64,000 bases of DNA from Diospyros lotus (taxonomy: Eukaryota > Streptophyta > Magnoliopsida > Ericales > Ebenaceae), in contig NC_068342.1 in assembly GCF_014633365.1 (NCBI RefSeq), forward strand, positions 2,032,622 to 2,096,621, read 5' to 3'. The notes below the pieces were generated by a model. That model worked only from the letters and a program-made list of their open reading frames with translations. It was not told the origin of the DNA and ran no database searches. Positions 11,470 through 21,949 of this stretch are shown piece by piece (the first letter of the stretch is position 1; each line of letters begins with the position of its first letter). Position numbers and translations under genes: made by a program.

Positions 11470-14400
11470 CATTTGAAGTAAAGATTATATTTTTATCGAA
11501 TGATTAAAAGTACATCTATTGAGAGTCATTTAATAGTTTTTAAAGAAATTGTTTCTGAGTTGGAGGCCATGGAGGTTAAGTATGATGATAAGGATTTAAC
11601 TCTAATTTTGTTATGTTCTCTACCAATTCTTATTCAACTTTTAGAGGCACCATACTTTGTAGTCGGGATACTCTCACCCTAGATGAATTTTATGATGCTT
11701 TGTTTTTGAAAGAAAAAATTGATAAGCAGTTATTGGAGACTTTTGAGAATCAGGGAGATGGTTTGCTGATTAGAGGGAGAACACATGATAGAAATTCTGG
11801 TGGTAGAGGGAAAAGTAGATCCAAGTTCAGGAACAAAGAAAAAGTTTATAATTATTGTAAGAAGAAATGACACATAAGGAATGAGTGTTATAAGCTGCAG
11901 AACAAACTTAAGAGACATGAAACTGATTAGAAAGAAAAATAACTAAAAACTTCAAGTGAAACCAATGTTGTTGAAAATAATAGTACTAATGGGGAACTTA
12001 TATATGGTGGTTACTAATGAGGTTTCTAAGTCTAGTGAAGATTGGATTCTCGACACAACATGCACGTGTCATATGTCTCATAATAGGGATTGGTTTTCGA
12101 CATTTAAAACTCTGAATTCTGGTGATGTGTTAATGGGCAATAATTCTTCTTGTAAAATTGTTGGCATTGGAACTATTAAAATTAAGATGTTCGATGGTAT
12201 TGTTCAAACTTTAACTGATGTCAGACATATTCCTTATTTTAAAAGAAATCTTATTTCATTAAGTACTCTTGATTCGAATATGTAAGTACATTGGTGAAGG
12301 TGGATTTATCAGGGTTAGTAGAGGTGCTCTTGTTGTGATGAAAGGTACGAAACAATATAGTCGACTATATGTTCTATAGGGTTCTACCATTACAGGTGAT
12401 GCTTCTGTTTCTACTTTTTCTTTATTTGATACTGATCTTACTCAATTATGGCATATGTGTCTTGCATATATGAGTGAAATAGGTATGGTTGAATTGAGCA
12501 AAAAAAGACTTCTTGAAGGGTAGAGTATTGAAAAATTGGAGTTTTGTGAGCACTGCGTTTTCAGTAAGCAAAAACGGGTTAAATTTACTAAAGGCATTCA
12601 CAATATGAAAGGTATATTGGATTATGTCCATTATGATCTCTGGGGTCCGGCCAGAGTACCCTGCAGATGGTGCTAAATATATGTTGACTTTCATTGATGA
12701 TTTTTCTAGGAAAGTCTGGGTATTCTTCTTGAAGCAGAAGAGTGAAGTTTTTGCTACTTTCAAGCAGTGGAAGACTATGATTGAGAAACAAACTGATAGA
12801 CAAATCAAGCGTCTCTGCATAGATAATGGTTTAGAATTTTGTTCACGTGAATTTAATGATTTCTGCATGAAAGAATGAATTCTAAGGCATTTAACAGTTC
12901 CAGGTACGCCACAGCAAAATGAAGTAGCCGAGCAGATGAACAGAATCTTGATGGAAAAGGTACAATGTATGCTATCTAATTTCGATTTATCTAAATCTTT
13001 TTTGGGCCAAGCCTGCTTATATGGCTTGTTTTCTGGATAATCGGTCTCCATCGTTTGCTATTGATAAGAAAACTCTAGAAGAACTATGGTCAGGTACTCC
13101 TGCAAATTATTCTGATTTGAAAATTTTTAGATGTCCTGAATATGTTTATGTGGATAATGAAAAATTATAACCAAGGTCTAAACGAAGCCTGGTGTTAAAG
13201 GTTATAAGTTATGGAATCCAGAAACGTCTAAAATTGTAATTAACAAAGATGTTATTTTTGATGAAATTGTCATGCTTCGTGGTTCATCTACAAAAGAAAC
13301 TAATCTTACAGGTCACTAGAGTTTTGATATTTAGGTGGAGCTTGAAATCAACAAGAATCAGACATCTGAGCCATTGTCATTATCTCAGATTAAATCAAGC
13401 TTCAAGTCAAGTCCAGAAACAAGTGTTGATCCATTAAATTATTGTATTGCTAAGGATAGATCTAGAAGAAATTTCAAACATCTTTAAAGATATGTTGAAG
13501 TTGATCTCGTTGCATATGCTTTAAATGTGGCTGAAGATATTGAATGCAATGAAGAACCTTTTATTTATTTTGAAGCAGTTAGTTGTGCTAAATTTGGGAG
13601 ATGGATTACTGCAATGCATAAAAAGATGCAATGCTTACACGAAAATATTGGTACTTGAAAGTTGACGAAACTACCCGAGGATAAGAAAGTAGTTAAGTGC
13701 AAATGGATATTCAAGAGGAAAGAAGATACACCGAAAGTTGAAAAAATGAGGTACAAAGCCAGACTCGTAGCAAAATGATATTGTAACACCCAAAAAAGTT
13801 TGGGTTGCCTCGGGAATGGTTAATTTAAGAAAAATACGAGTTTTATAGAAGATTGGTATCTAAATAGCCCAAAAAATTGATCGAATAAACTACAGGGTAT
13901 ATCTTAGGGATTAGATACCTACGAAAAAGGGTACGAAGTTGACGACTATCTCGAGAAATGATTTTTTACATTGAAAGAAATCAGATCAGGAACAGTTTTT
14001 AGTACAACTTTGAATTAGATTAAAAAATTGAATTGTCGTAAAGGCTTCCAAAAAGTCAACGGAACTCTTAAAAGAGTCAAATTTTGCATGGAAAACAACC
14101 CTTAAGTGGTTTTGGGTCGAAACGAAAAGATTTATGATCAAATCATTCATTCGAGCCTAAGTGTAATTTTTTAATCTTGCCCAAAGGAGGTCAAAAAGAT
14201 ATTTTTTAAAAGTAATAGGGATGAAATGAAGAATCTAGATCTTGTGGGCATTAATGGAATAATTGGAAACCCGAGAGGCTGCCTGGAAAAGACCAAAATG
14301 AATTTTCAAAAGTCGAGAAGGAGCGAAAGTGGAATTTTCAAAATTTTGGACGAGTTAGTCGAGATTTTGAATGGCTGATTGGGCCACTTCCGGTCATCCT

Positions 14401-15830
14401 TTCAAGTCGTCAAACAACCCATCGTGATCGACTAAGGGAGGAGAGCAAGCTAGAGGCATTAACCAGCATCCTGGTGTACCAACGCCGGAGAAGACGACTG
14501 ACGTGTGGGTTGCACGTGCCAGTCCTCACTCACAATTCACACGTTAGGCGCATGAGGGCGCGTGCCAAGTAGGTAATTTTTGAATTTTTTTAAAAAATTC
14601 TTAGAAAAATATTTTAGGAATTTTGGTGCAAAAATATTTGGAAAAATGTTTGAGTATGTATTTATTTTGGAATATTAGAGAAGAAAATTGGAGAAAAATA
14701 GAAAGAAATTGTGGAAAAATAAGGTTTAATATTTATTGAATAAATATGATGAATAGGGTGCTTTGTAGCTCAAGATTGAGTGATTGTGCGATTTTTTTAG
14801 GCTTAGCATGCAAGTCGAGGTATTTTGAATCTTATTTGAAAGGTAAGTGATTTTATTCCAAAAGTTTATATGTGACGATATTTTCCTTTACTATGCATGT
14901 TATTCTTGAAAATTGCTAAGTATTATGAAATTTGCAAATATATTGTCATATTCATACATATATTGTTGCATCGATGAACGTGACTCTTCTCATGGCATGA
15001 TATTGTTGACATATTGATACTTGTACATGGGATAGGGTGTCGCTATGATAGTGTAGCCATAATTCCCTAAGGGCATTGCTGGAACAACACTAGGAGTACC
15101 CTGTAAATAGGTCGAGATTACTGCCTAGGGTTCTGTGCCGGGCTAGTTTGCTAGGGAAGTTACACCAGGATATCTGTTATATGAGTTCATACATCATGCA
15201 TACATGTTATTTTAACCTTCTGTTAGAAAATTCATCTTCTAATATTGGACATCTATCCCTGAAATATTCCACGTTCCAGGCGAGACGAGCAGTCGAAAAG
15301 GCAAGGGAGTGATTGAGGCATGAGCATGATGGAAGTTTTTGTGGGTCTTATGCCAAGGCTAGAACCAGTATTTCAATTAGTTTCATATTTGGTTTTAAAT
15401 TGTTATTGTAATATTATGTTGGATGAAGTGATGTGAATGTATGAATCTTTTATGTATTAATTTGCGAGATCTTTAGGTTTCGATTTTGCTTCCATTTATG
15501 ATTAAGTTTATTGTTCCTTAATTCCATTTTGGGAATGTTACTCTTATATGATTATGTTAAGGATTTTAGTATGATTTGAGTATGTAAAAAAAATAAATCC
15601 TAGCATAAATTTAACATCTTGAAGAGACAGGGCGTTACAGATATAGTTAGGTTCCAGGTATGGACTTCACAGACATACTTTTCCCAGTTGTGAAATGCAG
15701 TTCCATCCGGGCACTACTTGGTATTGTGGCTATTTAAGATCTTGAATTGGAACAGTTGGATGGTAAGACAACGTTCTTACATGGGTAACTTAATGAGGAT
15801 AATTTTGTTTGCGAATTTAGAGTCAATGTG
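11470..15830 (+). mobile_element. Decayed Copia retrotransposon (gag-protease-integrase-RT)
   Basis: Parts follow in Copia order on plus. A gag region (11500-11870) ends in a zinc knuckle of the C-x2-C-x4-H-x4-C type with its Gly replaced by TGA. The aspartic protease region (about 11956-12285) contains WILDT. Then come the GAG-pre-integrase region (LWHMCLAYMSE, about 12447-12600), the integrase core with FIDDFSRKVWVFFLKQ and CIDNGLEF (12690-12840), and GTPQQNEVAEQMNR near 12905. An RT start (VVKCKWIFKRK, about 13690-13725) is interrupted by a solo LTR and resumes after it at 15645 (VPGMDFTDI, then LELEQLDGKT). Many stops and frameshifts are present. RT ends near 15805; RNase H is missing. 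I see no 5' LTR. Confidence 0.88.
13782..15639. mobile_element. Solo LTR, 1858 bp, Gypsy-type, inserted in the Copia RT
   Basis: It begins TGTAACACCC and ends GGGCGTTACA, the usual termini of plant Ty3/Gypsy (Tekay/Del-like) LTRs. It has a perfect 5-bp duplication GATAT (13777-13781 and 15640-15644). Removing it restores continuity of the Copia RT reading. No PBS or PPT adjoins it, so it is a solo LTR left by recombination between two LTRs. Confidence 0.92.
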
Positions 15831-16925
15831 GAGATTTGTGATAATTATGACTCAAAATCCTTTTTTATCTGCGATTGGGTTTCTCCGTTGCAGAATATTA
15901 TTGTTTCAGCACACCCAGATCCTTACCCAGATTTGGTTAGATCCAAACTACTAGGTCTAGACTTGCTTTAGATTTGGTCAGCCTAGGGTTTACTCATTAG
16001 GCCATATCTTGCCAACCTAGATTCAGATATATTTTTACCCAGATTTATTGCCCAGATTTGGTATTCTGATTTGTTTTCTATTGGGATTTTGTTTATCGAT
16101 CATTTGACATTGTTTGAGGTTATTTAATCTTTGTATTAGCTACATTGAAGTATGATATTCCATTATTGGATCGGAATATCTTGATTCTCATTATTACATG
16201 TTAAGGTTTGTGCAATTTTGGGCGGATGGATTTAAGATGAAGGTGGAGTTATCAATAGGAATTTATATTGATAAATGCAGAGTTATTAAGATCAACAAAT
16301 ATATGTTAAGACTGATATCTGGCTATGCTTTTAAGTGTGGCTGAATATATCCACTACAGTAAACTTTGTGTGGGATTTCCTGTGGTGCAGTTTTTGGTTG
16401 GTATCTACCAGGAGATTAACTCTTTGTGATTTTATTGGAAGAAAGAATTTTGGATAATTTCATATTTGAATTTCGTGTCAAGATGGAACTTGTTACAATT
16501 ATGATTCGGAATTCAAATTTGACTGAGATTGAGACTCTTAATTTCACCGTGATTATGACTTCAAATTTGACTGTGATTATGATGTTTTCAAATTCGATTT
16601 TATGTTAAATTTATTTCATTTGGAGGAATATCTGAATCATTTTCTGATCAGTATATGATTTCCTGTGTACATCTATAGATGATTTTAGGTTTATAAAAAA
16701 GTATCCAATGCTCTGAAATTAGTTACAACTATGTCACTTTTGTATTACCAATATTTGGTTAGTGATATTTTGTTCTTTATAACCGTGATTTTTCTGAATT
16801 TAGATTTTTTACGTTAAATTATGTGTTCGTGTGTGGCTGATTGATTTGATTGTGGTTTGTTGTCGATTCAATTTTGTAACACCTTGAAGCCTGCAATTGT
16901 GAAAAGAATTAAAAAAGAAAAAAAT
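15831..16925. other. AT-rich segment, possible Copia 3' end
   Basis: A polypurine-tract-like GTCAATGTGGAGATTTGT at about 15821 follows the truncated RT, and a variant (GTCAAGATGGAACTTGTTAC) recurs near 16477. Short 'tgattatgact' repeats surround the second. This suggests the Copia 3' LTR or a rearranged duplicate, but I cannot place LTR ends. No gene seen. Confidence 0.35.
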
Positions 16926-17712
16926 TCTTGGAGATGCCGGCTACAAAACATGCACTCTGCATTTGGATGATTGTAGCAAAGTCCCCATCCTGGTTTAATA
17001 CTGTTCTTGGGGAGAGTTACAATGAATGGAAGGCTGAGTTCTACCAACTTTACAATTTGGAGTCAATTGAGGATTTTGAGCTGGGGTGGAGAGATATGGT
17101 TAATTCCTTTGGACTCCATACTAACAGGCATATAACCAATTTGTTTGCCTTGCGATCGCTATGGGCATTGCCATATTTGAGAAGCCATTTCCTTGCTGGG
17201 ATGACTGCAACTGGCCAGTCAAAGCAAATTAATGCTTTCATTCAACGGTTTTTAAGCGCACAATCGCGGCTTCACACTTCGTTGTGTTTGCTTGTGATAA
17301 ATGCAATTCCTTTTGGACGGGGGTTGGATTGATGCTAAGCGCTCGTCTTTATATTGGACACTTGGGACTTGCTTATAAAATTTCTTACTTATTGTCATTG
17401 TCTATTGGTCGATATATTCCACTTGTGTACATACCTATATCTCAATTTCTAGCTGCTGTTCTTTTTCATCGTGGGCAATGAACAAAGGTGTTTTCATTAT
17501 CTAGTAGTGTCTCCATCATTTATATCATTCTAGAAGAAGTGTAGGAATCTACTACTTGCTCTTTTTTTCTTTTTTGTGGGTGGGAGGGTTCATATGAGTC
17601 AAGGATAACATTACTTGTCATATATAGAGTTATAAACAGGTCCACAATTAATCTTATTTAAAATTTTTTGAATTAAAATAAATATGAAAATTTAAAATGC
17701 AAGACATAGACA

Positions 17713-18418
17713 TAATGTTATTAAAGGGGCGTCTAAGCACACCTTTTACGCCTGCAATGCTTCCAGGCAGGGAGCAAACTTGGGCGTGTCTAGGCTCAAG
17801 GCACCTTAGGCTTTTTTAATTATTTTTTAGAATTTTTATTTTATTATATATTATTTTATTTAATTTTTCACTGTTTAAGGTTTATATTTATTGTTTCAAC
17901 TATAAATTTAACAATGAGTAAAAGAACTATTATTTCAAATGCTCTAGTTGAATTTGAACTTTATGAAGATGGAGAGGGAGACGATGTGAAAGAAGAGGAT
18001 ATTAGAGATGATTCTTTTTTTTCCATATAGAAATGTTTGATCTTGACGAGAAAAATGATTTTTAGATTATTTAAAATATATAATTAGTTAATCTTAATTA
18101 ATAATTTAAAACTTATAAATTATTTCAGATTTAATTTAAGTTGATTTAAAGACTTTTAAATTTCACCTTTTGACATTTTTTATTATTCTTTTCATTAGTA
18201 TATATTGAATTTTTTAATTTTCTTGATAACATACATGTGAATATGTAATTATGAGTTTAGACCTATTTTGTATCTCATTCTTCAACTAAGATATATATAT
18301 ATATATTTATATATTTAGTTAGTATGCACCTAGTTTCATTAGGCGTGCGCTTTGCTTTACGCCTTAGATTCTAACACCCTTTTGCATTTTAGTACATCTT
18401 TGACCTTTAATAACATTG
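17713..18418. mobile_element. Non-autonomous hAT element (copy B), 706 bp
   Basis: It is the uninterrupted counterpart of 226-1361, with termini TAATGTTATTAAAGG and the inverse of CAATGTTATTAAAGG. The perfect 8-bp duplication is CATAGACA (17705-17712, 18419-18426). Presence in both tandem copies at the same place shows the insertion predates the duplication. Confidence 0.82.
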
Positions 18419-18933
18419 CATAGACAGAAGGTGTATTTGAACATTTATTAAAATGCAAATGTAAATGGGGTTAATTGGGGAACCCATTTACATCTCTAGT
18501 CCGACTCAAATGTTACATGATTTGGATTAAGGGGCATCCTTATTGCATAAGGCTCCCCACTTTGTGAGTTGGGGGAAGCTCGTACTTGTACAGCCTTTGT
18601 GTTTCCTTATGTTGTATTGTATGCTTTGCAAACAGGTGGTTTTCCCACTCGAGCTTGTGAGCTTCTGTTGCTACCAAGGCAAGCCCCCTTGTATAAGTTA
18701 ACTACTTGCAAATAATGAATGGAGGCCTTCCTCATGTTTTTACATAGGCTACAGTTGCTGATAAGCTAATGATTCTTTGTTGTGTTGCTTACTATCCATG
18801 TGATACCCCCGTCCCGCTTTTCATCGCCATGATATCGCCTATGGATGTAAGTCAATATGGTGAAGGGGAATCATGTCATATTTATTGGTCAATTTGTGGA
18901 TGGCATACTTGTAGCTTCTCCAATGCATGGAAG

Positions 18934-19098
18934 CTATGTTGCACGGAAACACCTCATAAGAGCCGTTTCCTCGTTTTAGAAACGTTTTATATTCCCATTT
19001 CAGACCTTATTTATGTCTATTTTTTCAAAAAAATGTTCGTTTCTACGTTTCCGTTTCCTATTAAAAACGTTTTCCATTTCCGTTCCCGTACAACATAA
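18934..19098. mobile_element. hAT-type MITE, 165 bp (copy B only)
   Basis: Inverted termini CTATGTTGCACGGAAAC and TTATGTTGTACGGGAAC (reverse complement of the right end) match at 14 of 17 positions. It is flanked by a perfect 8-bp duplication CATGGAAG (18926-18933, 19099-19106). Copy A has a single CATGGAAG at 1868-1875 with no insertion. Confidence 0.88.
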
Positions 19099-19290
19099 CA
19101 TGGAAGGACCTCAATACTTGCTTCAATCGACACTAGCTACTTTCTTCTAACCTCTAGATTTGTACAAAATTGCAATGTTATAATACCATATTGCTGTTTC
19201 CTCTGATTTTAAACTGTCATTTTAAAAGGAATGATCTTTGATTTGACAGCCACCAAAACTTTTTTTTTTTTTTTTGTTATTACTGACTCT

Positions 19291-19562
19291 TTTCTTTTTT
19301 AGATTACATACTATCACTCGTGCCTCAGCTGTTCGGCCCCACGATTCCAGTAGCAGAGGTAAATTAGGGGATCCAGCAAGCAAATTTCGACCCCTAACAC
19401 AATCGCAAATATGAGGGCGGCAAACAATTTTTATTTTTAGAGTCGCTCCTAATTTACTGAACTATCTCCTGATCAGGGGTCAAACCCAGAATGTGGAGGC
19501 CCAAAGAATGACAGCCCCAATGAGTTCTTTCTGTGGCAGTTAATTTACGCCCTTGGGGCAAC
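19291..19562 (-). mobile_element. tRNA-derived SINE, 272 bp (copy B only)
   Basis: The left edge is a T-rich run (TTTCTTTTTT), i.e. an A-rich tail on minus. It is flanked by TACTGACTCT duplicated perfectly (19281-19290 and 19567-19576; 14 bp with one mismatch if extended). On minus, a B-box-like GGTTTGACCC lies about 90 bp from the 5' end. Copy A shows the empty site at about 2048-2057. The family is not recognised. Confidence 0.72.
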
Positions 19563-20562
19563 TTACTACTGACTCTAGTTTTGCTTGAATAGGTGGCTGT
19601 TGCCGTGGATTTCAAAGATCGAGCAGGAGAACAACAAATGACGCAGCAGAACCTGCAAAACATTTGCCTCAAGACAGGGGCCCCAATGGAATCTGATGCA
19701 GCTCCAATTCTCACACCTTTTGCATTTTCTAAGCTCCAAGAGCAACTCGTTTTGGCTGCACTCTATGCATCATTCCAGATGGAGGATGGCTTCCTTGTGA
19801 GACACCACACAAAACTTGATGGTGGCCGGAATTAAAGTCTATTGGGTTCCACAGGAAGGCATCATAAGTTGCAGTTGCCATCAATTTGAGTTCTCTGGAA
19901 TCCTTTGCCGGCATGCTCTTCGGGTCCTCTCCACCGGAAATTGCTTTCAGATTCCAGAAAGATATTTTCCCCTTCGTTGGCTCCGGATCAGCATCCCATC
20001 CCCGAAGCTCCTTCAGAGTAGCACAAACGATCAAGCAGAAAGAATTCAACTGTTGCAGCATATGGTATCAACTCTTGTCACAGAGTCAACAAAATCTAAG
20101 GAACGTCTTGATATTCCAGTGGAGCAAGTGTCCATTCCTCTATCTCGGATAAGAGAGCAGCCAGTGTTGTCAAAAGGTATGAGAGACATCTCCTCCATGA
20201 ACAGGAATAACTTGGAACAGTTGCATGCTTCAGAATTCTCATAAAAAATTGTGGGAACCATGCGAAAATATGGTGATGACTGCATCAGCGGTGCGGCTTC
20301 ATTAAAAACCTAATTCTCAAAATGTATAAAGGGTTCAATTCTGATATTCCTTGCCTGATATTTTTTTGTAGGCTTTGTTGCATGCAACCAAATCACATAG
20401 GGTGTTGCCTTGCTTAGCCGTAGCAGATACTGAAATATTAACATACAATCTGTTTGTATAGATATCTCTGGGAAGAACTTTCTCTTCCTTTTGTTTTATA
20501 ATTTATCTTCTTCTCATGCCGCCCTCTTAATTTCTCCTCTTATTTGTTATGTCTACTAATTC

Positions 20563-21330
20563 TAGGATGATGTCAAGGAAATTTTCAGTTCGGATGAGAT
20601 TGGAATTTTTTATGGTAAGCAAGGTAATAAGGTTGTTTTGACAACTAGTGAAGTTTGTTCTTAACTAGAAATGAATCAGGTGGTCAATGGGACAACTAAT
20701 AACATTGACTTGACTGAGAAAGAAACTTTGGAGATGTTTTAAGCTATCCTGCAAGACCCTGAAATTCTTAAAAAGCCCACAGATTAGAACATTGCAAAGC
20801 AAGTATTAGGAGATTGAAATATGCTTAGGAGATTGCCTTATATTTCACTCTTGATCAACAACTAGACAAAAAACCATCAAACTAAAAATCAAAGCGAAAA
20901 ATGATTCATCCACTTAAAAGAGTCTTGGACGCAACTGACGACTTCTGTGTAAGCAAGCATCCCAAGATCTCATGGAAATATATTGTAACTTGCTAAAAGA
21001 ATTTTATTATAGACAGGTAGATGATGTCCAGAAAAAATGCTTTCGTTTTGACGTTTGGATCTCAAAAGGTAGTGACATTTACATTGTTGTTTTGGATCCC
21101 GAAAGGGAGTGACATTTACATTGATCATTTGATGGAACGTTTTGCAACAGTATATTTCTATAGCAATGATTACGAAAAGGTAACTTTGGATGTGTGTATT
21201 TGGGACACCTTATAGATCTTTCATTATTTGAAGAAAGATTTATCAGGAAATTCTTTTTTGTGTTATTAAGCCAAAAAAGGGTTACCATGCGGAGATTTAT
21301 CAGGAAAATGGGTTTGAATAATGCATTATC
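20563..21330 (+). pseudogene. Canonical NLR relic, copy B
   Basis: This is the counterpart of the relic at 3480-4870, with the P-loop half deleted. The RNBS-B-like part starts at about 20570. An RNBS-C-like LTEKETLEMF follows near 20710, and winged-helix-like sequence (SDIYIDHLMERF, then LIDLSLFEE) at about 21108-21235. Stops and frameshifts are present throughout. It is convergent with the minus-strand NLR gene that ends at 21950. Confidence 0.68.
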
Positions 21331-21949
21331 AGAGGATTCTGAATGTAACAACTGTGGCAAAAAAACCCCAGATTTGATTTATACACAAAATTTGATGATC
21401 ATGTCCATCGAGCCCATTGCACATGAAACTTTACAGTGCAAGCCATATTCCACATTCTTGGGCAATAACCATCATCAGCATCTGAACTCAAAGCTTCTCT
21501 ATGCTTCAGAAAAAAGGTTCATTCTTCTGCCATAACAAGTGAGATTATATATCAGTAACAAGTAATATCACTACATTCTTCATATCACAACAAGAGTGAG
21601 ATTATATACTAGTCAATGCCCAGTTCAAAACGGTTGGTGGAGTATAAATTTTGACAACCTGTCTCTGATAACAAGTCTCCTAAAATTGTAATGATTCAAT
21701 TGGAGAGAAAATTATCATCATTTGCTCCAATTCACAGGGGCTTAGGGTAAATCATGGTATCCCAAAGTGGTGGGGCATGGAACCGTGCATTCACTCTAGC
21801 TGTAGGCTGTAACCACGCAAATGCAGCAGCGGCATCAATGAACTGAGGGATGGGGGAAGTAGAGAACATAAAAAGAGAGAAGGGCTGATAGCAAAGGTTC
21901 GTTCAGCAAATGTACCATACCTGGCCGTCAAGACAGCTTTCCACCTTGC
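21331..21949. other. Spacer between convergent NLR sequences (copy B)
   Basis: No supported gene. Colinear with 4871-5503. It should hold the 3' UTR of the minus-strand NLR gene; I do not see a polyadenylation signal I would commit to. Confidence 0.5.

Larger units (their letters stand above)
16926..20244 (+). pseudogene. FAR1-related sequence (FRS10/11-like) fragment, copy B
   Basis: Two exons of the same FRS family as 2075-2692. Exon 1 (16926-17292) carries the transposase-derived MULE domain; visible motifs are FELGWRDMVNSFGLHTNRH and FLAGMTATGQSKQINAFIQ. It starts abruptly after Copia-associated sequence, so the upstream part of the gene is missing. It ends in a 1-bp frameshift (AQSRL then HTSL where the family has AHFV) with no clear donor. 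Exon 2 (19593-20244) has the SWIM finger. A 4-bp net insertion near 19831-19836 (GGCCGGAATTAAAG against GGCAGGAAAG in copy A) creates a stop and frameshift just before the SWIM domain. Both lesions make a working protein unlikely. Confidence 0.82.
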
